A DNA stretch of 64,000 nucleotides from Streptomyces narbonensis (lineage in GTDB: Bacteria; Actinomycetota; Actinomycetes; Streptomycetales; Streptomycetaceae). Made by a program: the position numbers and the translations under genes. The stretch spans positions 310,001-374,000 of the forward strand of contig NZ_BMSF01000006.1 of the NCBI RefSeq assembly GCF_014649015.1, given 5' to 3'. Below the pieces are notes generated by a model that ran no database searches, was not told where the DNA came from, and saw nothing but the letters and a program-made list of their open reading frames with translations. This document shows, piece after piece, positions 52,837-61,860 of this stretch; the stretch's first letter is position 1, and each line of letters opens with the position of its first letter.

Positions 52837-53933
52837 GGCCGACGAGGCGGTCGCGTACGGCCGCGGCCCTGGTCACAGCCCTGCTCACGGCCCTCGCCCT
52901 CGCGCTGCCGGCCGCGGTCAGCGCGACGGCCGCGCCCGGGCCCGTCGTCGAGCTCTCGGCGGCCGAGGGCGGCAAGGGCGGCACGATCACCGTCAGCGGC
53001 AGCGGCTGGAAACCCGGCGCGCTGCTCATGCTCCTGATCTGCGGCCAGTCCGCGCCCGGCACGGGCGTCATCGGCGGCACCAACTCCTGTGCCAACAGCG
53101 AGGGCCGGGCCGCCACCGTCGACGCCCGGGGCGGCTTCAGCGCGAAGCTCCCGGTCGCGGAACCGCCCAAGCCCTGCCCCTGCGTCGTGCACGTGGCCGG
53201 AGTCACCGGCCAACAGGACGCGGTCGACAAGGAGTTCACGGTCGCCGGTCATCCCACGGCCCCGCTCCCCGAGCCCTCGGGCAACGGCCGGCTCGCCGTC
53301 CTCGCGGCCGTCCGCCTCGACGGCTCCAGCGGCCTCCTCGTCTGGTTCGGGGCGCCGCCGCGCCGCGAGGTCGTCTTCACCGTCGGCAACCTCGGATCGG
53401 CCGCCGTCAAGGACCCGGTCTTCGAAGTCGGCACGAGCCACGGTGTCTTCGCGCCGCAGTACGAGGAACGCCAGTGGCGCGGCACGATCGAACCCGGCAA
53501 GAAGGCCCTGGTCCGGCTCCCGGCCGAACTCACGGCGGGCGCGCACGGCGACTACCAGGTCTCCGTGCGGTACGCGGGCAAGGTCCTCGTCGAGCAGCCG
53601 TGGGGGGTCGGCCGTCCTTGGGGCGTGACGCTCTTCTGGGTGCTGCTCGCCGTCGTCGTGCCGGCCGCGCTGTTCCGGATCGGGATGGCCGTGGTGGACC
53701 GCGTCCGCCCCGCCGCCGGACGCCCCGCCGCGGGGCGCCCGTCCGCCGGCCGCCCGGGCCTCCGCTTCCCCCGTACGGCCGCACCGCGCCGCCGTACCAC
53801 CCGCACGTCCGTCCCCGCCCCCGCCACCGGGGACGCGAGGGACGACGAACCGGCCACGGTCCTGCCGTGGTTCAGCCCTGACTCCGCACCGTCAGCGCCA
53901 GAGAGCAGTCCGACGACGAAGGGACATGCGTGA
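52833..53933 (+). CDS. Exported protein with neocarzinostatin-like domain and membrane anchor
   Basis: A 366-residue protein. Signal peptide about 1-33, then an immunoglobulin-like domain (about 35-145) resembling neocarzinostatin apoproteins (VELSAAEGGKGGTITVSGSGW, cysteine pairs in MLLICGQSA/NSCANSEG and PCPCVVHVAG). A second beta region (about 150-265) follows. One membrane helix (about 268-290) precedes a cytoplasmic tail with GRPAAGRPSAGRP repeats. A surface receptor or structural role is more likely than antibiotic carriage, because the domain is tethered and no enediyne genes are present. It overlaps both neighbours by four bases (ATGA, GTGA). Confidence 0.75.
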   Translation: MRPTRRSRTAAALVTALLTALALALPAAVSATAAPGPVVELSAAEGGKGGTITVSGSGWKPGALLMLLICGQSAPGTGVIGGTNSCANSEGRAATVDARGGFSAKLPVAEPPKPCPCVVHVAGVTGQQDAVDKEFTVAGHPTAPLPEPSGNGRLAVLAAVRLDGSSGLLVWFGAPPRREVVFTVGNLGSAAVKDPVFEVGTSHGVFAPQYEERQWRGTIEPGKKALVRLPAELTAGAHGDYQVSVRYAGKVLVEQPWGVGRPWGVTLFWVLLAVVVPAALFRIGMAVVDRVRPAAGRPAAGRPSAGRPGLRFPRTAAPRRRTTRTSVPAPATGDARDDEPATVLPWFSPDSAPSAPESSPTTKGHA

Positions 53934-55495
53934 GTACGCAACGGAGGATGAGCGCGGCCGGGGTCGCGCTGATGCTCGGCGGCGCGGGGATCCTGATTTC
54001 CGCCGGCCCCGCACAGGCCGCCGAGGTCTCGTACAAGACGGAGTGCGTCCCCCCGCCCATCTCCGGGCTCCCGCCGGTGCAGGGCACCACGAAGGTGCTC
54101 ATCACCGCACCGGCGGAGGCCAAGGTCGGCGACGAGGTCGAGATCGTCTGGAAGACGGTCCAGGCCGCCTCGAAGAACCCCGACGTGCTCGACCTCGGAG
54201 CGGACACCGTGAAGCCGAGCGGTGTCCTCACGGTGGGCGGCGCGGGGAGCGGCACCGTCGCCGTGGAGGGTCCGCGGAAGAACCCGCCGATCCCCAAGAA
54301 CAGCCCGATGGTGCTGCCCGAGATGAAGGGGAAGCTGAAGCTGGACAAGGCGGGCGACGTCACGCTGACGCCCGACAAGTACACGATCAACGTGTCCAAG
54401 CCGCTGTCGACGGACACGAAGTGCGCACCGAAGGAAGCGGTTCCGGTCGCGGCGACGATCAAGGTGACGGCGGCCGGCGGCACCAGCTCAGGCGGTACGA
54501 CCACGAGCGGTGGGACGACGACCACTTCGGGCGGTACGACCACGAGCGGCGGTACGAGCACGAGCGGCGGTACGAGCACCTCGGGCGGTACGGCCACGAC
54601 CTCGGGCGGTACGACCACCACGAGCGGTGGTACGACCACGACCTCCGGTGGGCACACGGGCACCGGCGGCGGTACGGGCGGCTCGACCACGACGTCGGGC
54701 GGCAGCTCCACCTCCTCCGGCGGCGCCACCACGGGAGGGAGCTCCACCGCTGGAGGAAGCTCCACATCCGGCAGTAGCAGCAGCGGCGGCTCCTCCGGAG
54801 GCAGCGGCGGGCAGACCGACTTCCCCGGCAAGGAGGTCGCCGTCGCCTTCACCTGCACGTCCCCCGGACCGCCGAACATCAACTCCAAGGTGACGATCAG
54901 CGCGAAGAAGAACGGCGCCGTCTACGAGCTCACCGTCAAGACGGCCAAGGGCGTCATGGACAGCCCGGCTCCGCTCCCCAAGGGGGCGCTCGTCCCCACC
55001 ATGGCGGTCAAGATCGGCGGAGCCGACAGCGGCACGGTGACGGTCACCGGCGCCCCCAACCCCACCGCGGTCGCGGCGGGCGCACCGGTGAGCCTGGAGG
55101 ACATGAAGGGCACGTACAAGCCCGGCGCGACCGGGAAGTCCACGCTCAGCCCGGGCGCGCTGACCATCAAGGTGACGCTCGGCGAGGCGAAGATGGACAT
55201 TCCGTGCCAGGTCAAGGGCGCGGTGAACGCCTCCCTGGAGCTGGACACGAGCAAGCAGGCAGGCGGGGCGAGCGGCGGCTCGGACGGCGGTTCGAGCGCC
55301 TCGGGTTCGGGTTCGGGCTCCGGCTCGGGTTCGGGTTCCGGCTCGGCCTCCGGCGGCTCCTCCGGTGAGAACCTCGCCGAGACCGGCTCCGAGGGCGACG
55401 GCGCCCTGCGCGCCCTCGCCCTGGTCGCGGGCACGGTGATCCTCCTCGGCGGGGCGGTGTTCACCTTCACACCGTGGGCGCGACTGCGGCGCTGA
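53930..55495 (+). CDS. LAETG-anchored surface protein with two beta domains and Gly/Ser/Thr stalk
   Basis: A 521-residue wall protein. Signal peptide about 1-30 is followed by domain 1 (about 31-180, cysteines in YKTECVPP and TKCAPKE). A low-complexity stalk of SGGTTT-type repeats occupies about 183-300. Domain 2 (about 305-435, FTCTSPGPP to DIPCQVKG) is the paralogue of the single domain in the first gene of this operon. A second Gly/Ser stalk leads to the sorting signal LAETG (482-486), typical of streptomycete class E sortase substrates, a hydrophobic helix and RLRR. The GTG overlaps the upstream stop. Presumably displayed on the hyphal or spore surface. Confidence 0.85.
   Translation: MSTQRRMSAAGVALMLGGAGILISAGPAQAAEVSYKTECVPPPISGLPPVQGTTKVLITAPAEAKVGDEVEIVWKTVQAASKNPDVLDLGADTVKPSGVLTVGGAGSGTVAVEGPRKNPPIPKNSPMVLPEMKGKLKLDKAGDVTLTPDKYTINVSKPLSTDTKCAPKEAVPVAATIKVTAAGGTSSGGTTTSGGTTTTSGGTTTSGGTSTSGGTSTSGGTATTSGGTTTTSGGTTTTSGGHTGTGGGTGGSTTTSGGSSTSSGGATTGGSSTAGGSSTSGSSSSGGSSGGSGGQTDFPGKEVAVAFTCTSPGPPNINSKVTISAKKNGAVYELTVKTAKGVMDSPAPLPKGALVPTMAVKIGGADSGTVTVTGAPNPTAVAAGAPVSLEDMKGTYKPGATGKSTLSPGALTIKVTLGEAKMDIPCQVKGAVNASLELDTSKQAGGASGGSDGGSSASGSGSGSGSGSGSGSASGGSSGENLAETGSEGDGALRALALVAGTVILLGGAVFTFTPWARLRR
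54490..54790 (+). repeat. Low-complexity repeats encoding the SGGT stalk
   Basis: Short imperfect repeats of the type GGCGGTACGACCACGAGC encode the Gly/Ser/Thr stalk. The tract is likely to vary in length by slippage or recombination. Confidence 0.75.
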
Positions 55496-55510
55496 GGGAG
55501 CCGAGAACGG

Positions 55511-55547
55511 CGAAGGCCGCCGCACCGAACCGGTGCGGCGGCCTTCG
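55511..55547. terminator. Bidirectional terminator after the surface-protein operon
   Basis: A perfect 17-bp stem (CGAAGGCCGCCGCACCG pairing with CGGTGCGGCGGCCTTCG) around a three-base loop lies between two convergent transcription units. Confidence 0.92.
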
Positions 55548-55567
55548 CGCGTACAGAAGGGCGCAGG

Positions 55568-57085
55568 TCAGTGGACGCTGCCCATGAGCCCCTGGACCTT
55601 CTTGCGGTACATGTAGATCGCGAAGCCCGCCGCGACGGCGAGCGTCGCCTGCATGGCGATGATCCCTGTGCCGTTGAGGTCGACTCCCGCGATGGAGAGC
55701 AGACCCGTGGTGCAGTCACCGGCGGTGACGGCGAGGAACCAGACACCCATCATCTGGGAGGCGTACTTCTGCGGCGCCATCTTCGTGGTGACGGAGAGGC
55801 CGACGGGGGAGAGGCACAGCTCACCGATGGTCTGGATCATGTAGATCGAGACGAGCCACATCGGGGAGACCTTGTCGCCGCCGCCCGCCATGTTCATCGG
55901 GACGATGAAGACGAAGAACGACGCACCGACGAGGACCAGACCCATCGCGAACTTCACGATGGTGTTCGGCTCCTGGTTCTTCCGCGCCAGCCACAGCCAC
56001 AGCCAGGCGAAGATCGGGGCCAGCGCCATGACGAACAGCGGGTTCAGCGACTGGTACCAGGTGGCGGGGAAGCCGAGGCCGAAGATCGTGTCCGAGGTCT
56101 TGGCGTCGGCGAACAGCGACAGCGTCGAGCCGCCCTGGTCGTAGATCATCCAGAAGATGGCCGCGGCGACGAAGAACCAGATGTAGCCGGTGACGCGGGA
56201 CTTCTCGCCGGAGGTCAGGTCCTTGTCGCGCTTGATGCGCGCGAGGACGGCGACCGGGATGATCAGACCGGCGAGGGTGATCGGGACCATCGCCCAGTTC
56301 AGGGTGTACATGCCGAAGGCGACCACGGCGCCGTAGAACACGGCCACCAGGACGGCGACGACGGCGACCTTGGTGATGACGGCCTTGCGCTCGGCGGCGG
56401 TCAGCGGGTTCGGGACCTCGCTGCTCTTCGGGTTCAGCGTCTTGCCGAAGGCCAGGAAGACGGCGAGGCCGAGGCCCATGCCGACGGCGGCGAGGGCGAA
56501 GCCCAGGTGCCAGTTGACCTTCTCGCCGACGGTGCCGATGACCAGGGGAGCGAAGAACGCACCCAGGTTGATGCCGATGTAGAAGAGCGTGAAGCCACCG
56601 TCACGGCGGGGGTCGTCCGCGCCCTTGTAGAGGTGGCCGACCATCGTCGAGATGTTGGCCTTGAGCAGACCGGAGCCGACCGCGACGAGCGCGAGGCCGA
56701 CGAAGAACATCGCCTGGCCGGGGATGGCCAGCGAGACGTGACCGAGCATGATCACGGAGGCCGCGATCGCGACGGTCTTGCGGGCGCCCCAGACGCGGTC
56801 GCCGAACCAGCCGCCGGGCATGGCCATGAGGTAGACCATCGAGACGTAGACGGAGTAGATCGCCGTCGCCGTCGCCGCGGTCATCGCGAGGCCGCCGCCC
56901 TGGCTGCCCGTAGCGGCGTCCACGCCGCCGGAGACCAGGTACAGGACGAGAAGGGCCCTCATGCCGTAGTAGGAGAAGCGCTCCCACATCTCGGTCATGA
57001 AGAGGGTGGCCAGGCCGCGGGGGTGGCCGAGGAAGGTCTTCTCGTAGCCGAGTTCGGCCGAGTCCTTCGTCAGGCTGGACGCCAT
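55568..57085 (-). CDS. POT/PTR family peptide:proton symporter
   Basis: A 505-residue major facilitator of the proton-dependent oligopeptide transporter family with about fourteen helices. The family proton-coupling motif ExxERFxYY appears as EMWERFSYYGMRALL, and the PTR2 signature as FTLFYIGINLGAFFAPL. It should import di- and tripeptides. AAGGA six bases upstream supports the ATG at 57085. The 426-base gap to the response regulator (57086-57511) carries its promoter and no evident gene. Functional pairing with the dipeptidases 5 kb to the right is possible. Confidence 0.93.
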   Translation of the reverse strand: MASSLTKDSAELGYEKTFLGHPRGLATLFMTEMWERFSYYGMRALLVLYLVSGGVDAATGSQGGGLAMTAATATAIYSVYVSMVYLMAMPGGWFGDRVWGARKTVAIAASVIMLGHVSLAIPGQAMFFVGLALVAVGSGLLKANISTMVGHLYKGADDPRRDGGFTLFYIGINLGAFFAPLVIGTVGEKVNWHLGFALAAVGMGLGLAVFLAFGKTLNPKSSEVPNPLTAAERKAVITKVAVVAVLVAVFYGAVVAFGMYTLNWAMVPITLAGLIIPVAVLARIKRDKDLTSGEKSRVTGYIWFFVAAAIFWMIYDQGGSTLSLFADAKTSDTIFGLGFPATWYQSLNPLFVMALAPIFAWLWLWLARKNQEPNTIVKFAMGLVLVGASFFVFIVPMNMAGGGDKVSPMWLVSIYMIQTIGELCLSPVGLSVTTKMAPQKYASQMMGVWFLAVTAGDCTTGLLSIAGVDLNGTGIIAMQATLAVAAGFAIYMYRKKVQGLMGSVH

Positions 57086-57499
57086 GTCGATCCTTGCTCT
57101 GTCGGGACGCACGCCTTGTGAGCGTGATGCGCCCGGTGGGGGAGGCCGGCACCGGCGGAGCCGTTGGACTCCACCGGGATCCACGCCCCGGGAGTCGCGT
57201 CATCGCGTCCCGGAACCCGGCCCACAGGTCGTTCACTGTCCTCGAGACCGGCGGGGCCGACCTCACGCAGAAAGAGGACCTTGGCGCATGAAGCTGGCCA
57301 AAGGTCCCCGTTTACCGCTACAGACGTCTCGCCACCATACGACACGACAGTGCCGGATATGGAAGGACTTGAGAGATGGATCACAGGTGGAGGTGCAACC
57401 GAACAAGGCTATTCGAAGGTCATGAGCAAGATGCCCACAGGATCCCCAGGGGTCACCGGGGCCGGGCCGATCCCGCCACGGCCCGGTGGCGGTGCGGAC

Positions 57500-57505
57500 T
57501 ACCAT
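57500..57505 (+). promoter_or_regulatory. -10 box of a probable leaderless response-regulator transcript
   Basis: TACCAT ends six bases before the ATG at 57512, with no ribosome binding site between. This also argues against the much earlier in-frame starts. Confidence 0.55.
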
Positions 57506-57511
57506 CACCCC

Positions 57512-58189
57512 ATGACCCGTGTACTGCTCGCCGAGGACGACGCATCCATCTCGGAACCGCTGGCCCGCGCCCTGCGGAGAGAGGGGTACGAGGTCGAGGT
57601 CCGCGAGGACGGTCCGACCGCCCTCGACGCCGGACTCCAGGGCGGAGTGGACCTGGTCGTCCTCGACCTGGGACTGCCCGGCATGGACGGCCTGGAGGTC
57701 GCCCGCCGACTGCGCGCCGAGGGTCACGCGGTGCCGATCCTGGTCCTCACGGCGCGGGCCGACGAGGTCGACACCGTCGTCGGGCTCGACGCGGGCGCCG
57801 ACGACTACGTCACCAAGCCCTTCCGCCTCGCCGAACTCCTCGCCCGGGTCCGGGCCCTGCTCCGGCGCGGCTCCAGCGAGCCCGTCACCGCCCCCTCGAC
57901 CCACGGCGTCCGGATCGACGTCGAGTCGCACCGCGCCTGGATGGGCGACGAGGAGCTCCAGCTCACGGCCAAGGAGTTCGACCTGCTCAGGGTCCTCGTC
58001 CGGGACGCCGGCCGGGTCGTCACCCGCGACCAGCTGATGCGGGAGGTCTGGGACACCACCTGGTGGTCCTCCACCAAGACCCTCGACATGCACATCTCCT
58101 GGCTCCGCAAGAAGCTCGGCGACGACGCCGCCAACCCGCGCTACATCGCCACCGTGCGCGGTGTCGGCTTCCGCTTCGAAAAGAGCTAG
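57512..58189 (+). CDS. OmpR/PhoB-family response regulator
   Basis: A 225-residue two-component response regulator. The receiver domain (about 1-115) has acidic residues AEDD, phospho-acceptor Asp52 in LVVLDLGLPGMDG, the conserved Thr in VLTAR and Lys in VTKPF. A winged-helix DNA-binding domain (about 130-222) follows, with KEFDLLRVLVRDAGRVVTRDQLM and RGVGFRFE. The ATG at 57512 is chosen from the leaderless promoter arrangement. It is seven bases from the histidine kinase gene, its evident partner. Target genes unknown. Confidence 0.93.
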   Translation: MTRVLLAEDDASISEPLARALRREGYEVEVREDGPTALDAGLQGGVDLVVLDLGLPGMDGLEVARRLRAEGHAVPILVLTARADEVDTVVGLDAGADDYVTKPFRLAELLARVRALLRRGSSEPVTAPSTHGVRIDVESHRAWMGDEELQLTAKEFDLLRVLVRDAGRVVTRDQLMREVWDTTWWSSTKTLDMHISWLRKKLGDDAANPRYIATVRGVGFRFEKS

Positions 58190-58196
58190 GGGCGCC

Positions 58197-59468
58197 GTGC
58201 GCCGCCGTCTGATCAACTCCACGCTCGCCGTGGTGCTCGTCGTCATCGCCGTCTTCGGTGTCTCGCTCGTCATCGTCGAGACCCGCACGATCTCCAGCAG
58301 CGCCCAGGAGAGCGTGGACTCGGAGGCGCTGCGGATCGTCTCCATCGTCGACAGCCGGCTCATCGGCGGCGAGCCGGTGAATCCGGACATCCTGGCCGAG
58401 CAGAGCGGCGCCAAGCGGTACGCACAGATCCGCATCCCCGGCCGCGAGACCATCGAGATCGGCACCCGCCCCGGCGGGGACGTCATCCGCGGCCTCGCCG
58501 AGGGTGAGCGCGGCGAGACCGTGGTCGTCGAGGAGTCCCGCTCCGCGGTCACCGCCGAGGTCGGCCGCACCCTGCTGATCATCGGCGCGGTGGCGCTGCT
58601 CGCCGTCATCGCCGCCGTCCTCCTCGCCGTCCGGCAGGCCGACAAGCTGGCGTCGCCGCTGACCGACCTCGCCGAGACCGCCGAGCGCCTCGGCTCGGGC
58701 GACCCCCGGCCCCGGCACCGGCGGTACGGGGTGCCCGAGCTGGACCGGGTGGCGGACGTCCTCGACGCCTCCGCCGAGCGCATCGCCCGGATGCTCACCG
58801 CCGAGCGCCGGCTCGCCGCCGACGCCTCGCACCAGCTCCGTACGCCCCTCACGGCCCTCTCCATGCGCCTGGAGGAGGTCGCCCTCGCCGACGATCTGGA
58901 CACGGTCAAGGAGGAGGCGACGATCGCGCTCACGCAGGTCGAGCGGCTCACCGACGTCGTCGAACGGCTCCTGACGAACTCCCGCGACCCCCGTACGGGC
59001 TCCGCCGTCGCCTTCGACCTCGACGAGGTCGTCAAGCAGCAGCTGGAGGAGTGGCGGTCGGCCTACCGCAGCGCCGGGCGGGCCATCGTGCACTCGGGCA
59101 AGCAGGGGATGCGGGCCGTCGGCACCCCGGGCGCGGTCGCCCAGGTCCTCGCGGCGCTGATCGAGAACTCGCTCATGCACGGCGGCGGCACCGTCGCCGT
59201 ACGGACGCGGGTCACGGGCAACCAGTCGGTGATCGAGGTCACGGACGAGGGCCCCGGCGTCCCGTCCGACCTCGGCGCGCGGATCTTCGAGCGGGCCGTC
59301 AGCGGCCGCAGCTCCACGGGGATCGGCCTGGCCGTCGCCCGGGACCTGGCGGAGGCGGACGGCGGGCGCCTGGAGCTCCTCCAGCAGCACCCGCCGGTCT
59401 TCGCGCTTTTCCTGAGCCGGGAGGTCAGGAGCGTCTCGGACGACGCGCGGGAGCGCCCCGTCCGCTGA
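58197..59468 (+). CDS. Sensor histidine kinase
   Basis: A 423-residue membrane kinase. Helix 1 is at about 8-28, an extracytoplasmic sensor of about 95 residues follows, and helix 2 is at about 125-146. Next come a HAMP region (SPLTDLAETAERLGSGD) and the HisKA domain with the phospho-accepting His212 in DASHQLRTPL. The catalytic ATPase domain has its N-box in LIENSLMHGGG, G1 in VTDEGPGVP and G2 in GIGLAVAR. AGGGG a few bases upstream supports the GTG. The sensor domain resembles no family I can name, so the signal is unknown. Co-transcribed with the response regulator. Confidence 0.93.
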   Translation: MRRRLINSTLAVVLVVIAVFGVSLVIVETRTISSSAQESVDSEALRIVSIVDSRLIGGEPVNPDILAEQSGAKRYAQIRIPGRETIEIGTRPGGDVIRGLAEGERGETVVVEESRSAVTAEVGRTLLIIGAVALLAVIAAVLLAVRQADKLASPLTDLAETAERLGSGDPRPRHRRYGVPELDRVADVLDASAERIARMLTAERRLAADASHQLRTPLTALSMRLEEVALADDLDTVKEEATIALTQVERLTDVVERLLTNSRDPRTGSAVAFDLDEVVKQQLEEWRSAYRSAGRAIVHSGKQGMRAVGTPGAVAQVLAALIENSLMHGGGTVAVRTRVTGNQSVIEVTDEGPGVPSDLGARIFERAVSGRSSTGIGLAVARDLAEADGGRLELLQQHPPVFALFLSREVRSVSDDARERPVR

Positions 59469-59483
59469 GGCGGGGCCGGAGGC

Positions 59484-59999
59484 TCAGACGCGGTCGGGCT
59501 GACGGTGGGCCGCCTGGCGCGGAGGCTGCTCAAGGAACGATTCGGCGGTCTGCACGGCTTCCTTCGCGGGCAGCGCGCGGAACACCCACGTGCGGTACGA
59601 CCAGAAGCGGAACAGGGTCGCGATGCCGATGCCGAAGAACTTGAAGAAGTTGCTCGCGAGCGGCCCGTCCCAGCCGAAGCCGTACGTCGCCGCGTACAGC
59701 AGACCGTTCTGGATCACCAGACCGATCAGGCTGAAGAGGAGGAAGAGCGACATCTCCTTGGTGCGGCTGCTCTTGTCCCGGTCGCGGTACGTGAAGTAAC
59801 GGAACCCCACGTAGTTGAACGCGATCGCGACCAGCGTGGCGATGATGCTCGCGCGCACGACGGGGAGATCCGTGAAGTGCCGTACGAGGTTGAACACCCC
59901 GAGGTCGACCAGGACACCGACAGCCCCCACTGCCCCGAACTTGGCGACCTCACGGAAGAGCCCGTTGAGTCGCATGCGCAGCGCGCCGGGTTCACTCAT
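59484..59999 (-). CDS. GtrA-family membrane protein
   Basis: A 171-residue protein with four transmembrane helices between about 20 and 150, the GtrA fold (FGAVGAVGVLVDLGVFNLV, FNYVGFRYFTYRDRD, FFGIGIATLFRFWSYRTWVF). Family members help flip or present lipid-linked sugars during teichoic acid, O-antigen or arabinogalactan modification. A polar C-terminal tail follows. The ATG at 59999 is chosen; the frame is open further upstream, but no better start is seen. Divergent from purK with 188 bases between; convergent with the histidine kinase. Confidence 0.88.
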   Translation of the reverse strand: MSEPGALRMRLNGLFREVAKFGAVGAVGVLVDLGVFNLVRHFTDLPVVRASIIATLVAIAFNYVGFRYFTYRDRDKSSRTKEMSLFLLFSLIGLVIQNGLLYAATYGFGWDGPLASNFFKFFGIGIATLFRFWSYRTWVFRALPAKEAVQTAESFLEQPPRQAAHRQPDRV

Positions 60000-60175
60000 G
60001 GTGATGGGCCTGTCCCGTCCGTCCGGGTGACGTCCGGGCGACGTCAACCCAACCATGCTAACCAGCCCCCCTGTCACCCGCCCGAGTACCTCGCAAACCA
60101 CGGGGAAAGCCGGGTTCCACCTGCGCAGTGCTTGTCGCAAAGCACAGGCGGACGAGTGTTCCCTGATGGTGCGGA

Positions 60176-60181
60176 TACCCT
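60176..60181 (+). promoter_or_regulatory. -10 box of a probable leaderless purK transcript
   Basis: TACCCT ends six bases before the GTG of purK. Confidence 0.5.
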
Positions 60182-60187
60182 AAGAGG

Positions 60188-61327
60188 GTGACGTTCCCCG
60201 TAGTAGGCATGGTCGGCGGCGGTCAGCTCGCGCGTATGACCCACGAGGCGGGTATCCCCCTCGGTATCAAGTTCAAGCTCCTCAGCGACACCCCGCAGGA
60301 CTCCGCGGCCCAGGTGGTGAGCGAGGTCGTCATCGGCGACTATCGCGACCTGGACACGCTGCGTGACTTCGCGCGCGGATGTGACGTGATCACCTTCGAT
60401 CACGAGCACGTCCCCACGGAGCACCTGCGAGCCCTGGAGGCGGACGGCATCCCCGTCCGGCCGGGGCCCGACGCGCTGGTGCATGCCCAGGACAAGGGGG
60501 TGATGCGCGCCAAGCTCGACGAGATCGGCGCGCCGAGCCCGCGCCACCGCATCGTCGCGGACCCGGCGGACGCCGTGGCCTTCGCGGCCGAGGTCGGCGG
60601 CTTCCCGATCATCCTCAAGACCGTGCGCGGCGGCTACGACGGCAAGGGCGTCTGGTTCGTGCGTACCGAGAAGGATGCCCGCGACCCGTTCCTCGCGGGC
60701 GTCCCGGTCCTCGCCGAGGAGAAGGTCGACTTCGCGCGCGAGCTGGCGGCGAACATCGTCCGCTCCCCGCACGGCCAGGCCGTGGCCTACCCGGTCGTCG
60801 AGTCCCGTCAGGTCGACGGCGTCTGCGACACGGTCATCGCGCCCGCGCCCGACCTCGACGACGAACTCGCCGGGCAGGCGCAGGAGCTGGCGCTCCGCAT
60901 CGCCAAGGAGCTGGGGGTCGTCGGCCACCTCGCCGTCGAGCTCTTCGAGACCACGGACGGCCGCATCCTCGTCAACGAACTGGCGATGCGCCCGCACAAC
61001 TCCGGCCACTGGACCCAGGACGGCGCGGTCACGTCGCAGTTCGCGAACCACGTCCGGGCGGTCCTCGACCTCCCCCTCGGCGATCCGCGGCCGCGCGCGA
61101 CGTGGACCGTGATGTGCAATGTCCTGGGCGGCGACTACCCGGACATGTACTCCGCGTACCTGCACTGCATGGCCAGGGACCCGCAGCTCAAGATCCACAT
61201 GTATGGCAAGGACGTGAAGCCCGGCCGCAAGGTGGGGCACGTCAACACCTACGGCGACGACCTGGACGACGTGCTGGAGCGCGCGCGTCACGCCGCCGGC
61301 TACCTGCGAGGAACGATCACCGAGTGA
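60188..61327 (+). CDS. purK: N5-carboxyaminoimidazole ribonucleotide synthase
   Basis: A 379-residue ATP-grasp enzyme of purine synthesis that carboxylates AIR with bicarbonate to N5-CAIR. The N-terminal [11 protein letters not shown], the ATP-grasp motifs ([26 protein letters not shown]) and the C-terminal [10 protein letters not shown] region are present. It is partnered with purE, whose start overlaps its stop. The GTG start lies directly behind a TANNNT box, so the message is probably leaderless. Housekeeping function, very likely conserved in the genus. Confidence 0.96.
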   Translation: MTFPVVGMVGGGQLARMTHEAGIPLGIKFKLLSDTPQDSAAQVVSEVVIGDYRDLDTLRDFARGCDVITFDHEHVPTEHLRALEADGIPVRPGPDALVHAQDKGVMRAKLDEIGAPSPRHRIVADPADAVAFAAEVGGFPIILKTVRGGYDGKGVWFVRTEKDARDPFLAGVPVLAEEKVDFARELAANIVRSPHGQAVAYPVVESRQVDGVCDTVIAPAPDLDDELAGQAQELALRIAKELGVVGHLAVELFETTDGRILVNELAMRPHNSGHWTQDGAVTSQFANHVRAVLDLPLGDPRPRATWTVMCNVLGGDYPDMYSAYLHCMARDPQLKIHMYGKDVKPGRKVGHVNTYGDDLDDVLERARHAAGYLRGTITE

Positions 61328-61860
61328 GCAGCATGAGCACCGCCCCCGTCGTCGGCATCGCCATGGGATCCGACTCCGACTGGTCCGTCATGGAGGCCGC
61401 CGCCCAGGCCCTGGACGAGTTCGAGATCGCGTACGAGGTCAACGTCCTCTCCGCGCACAGGATGCCCCGCGAGATGATCGCGTACGGCGAGGAGGCCGCG
61501 GGCCGCGGGCTGAAGGCGATCATCGCGGGCGCGGGCGGCGCCGCCCACCTGCCCGGCATGCTCGCCTCCGTCACCCCGCTCCCGGTCATCGGCGTTCCGG
61601 TGCCGCTGAAGTACCTCGACGGCATGGACTCGCTGCTCTCCATCGTGCAGATGCCGGCCGGCGTCCCCGTCGCCACGGTCTCCGTGGCCGGCGCGCGCAA
61701 CGCGGGCCTGCTCGCGGCCCGGATGCTCGCCGCGCACGACCCCGAGCTCCTCGCCCGGATGAACGAGTTCCTGCAGGAGCTCAACGACCAGGCCACGGAG
61801 AAGGGCAAGCGCCTGCGGGCCAAGGTCGAGGGCGCGGAGTCGTTCGGCTTCGCCAAGTGA
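61324..61860 (+). CDS. purE: N5-carboxyaminoimidazole ribonucleotide mutase
   Basis: A 178-residue class I PurE that converts N5-CAIR to CAIR. The active-site motif [14 protein letters not shown] with the catalytic His, and [12 protein letters not shown] are intact. Two starts are possible: GTG at 61324, which overlaps the purK stop (GTGA) and has GAGGAA ten bases upstream, or ATG at 61333. I chose the former because of coupling. The stop overlaps the dipeptidase start by four bases. Confidence 0.95.
   Translation: MSSMSTAPVVGIAMGSDSDWSVMEAAAQALDEFEIAYEVNVLSAHRMPREMIAYGEEAAGRGLKAIIAGAGGAAHLPGMLASVTPLPVIGVPVPLKYLDGMDSLLSIVQMPAGVPVATVSVAGARNAGLLAARMLAAHDPELLARMNEFLQELNDQATEKGKRLRAKVEGAESFGFAK

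Noticed and set aside
52833..53933. Enediyne apoprotein (antibiotic carrier)
   Set aside because: The neocarzinostatin-like domain is tethered by a membrane helix and no enediyne synthase or self-resistance gene is in the window.
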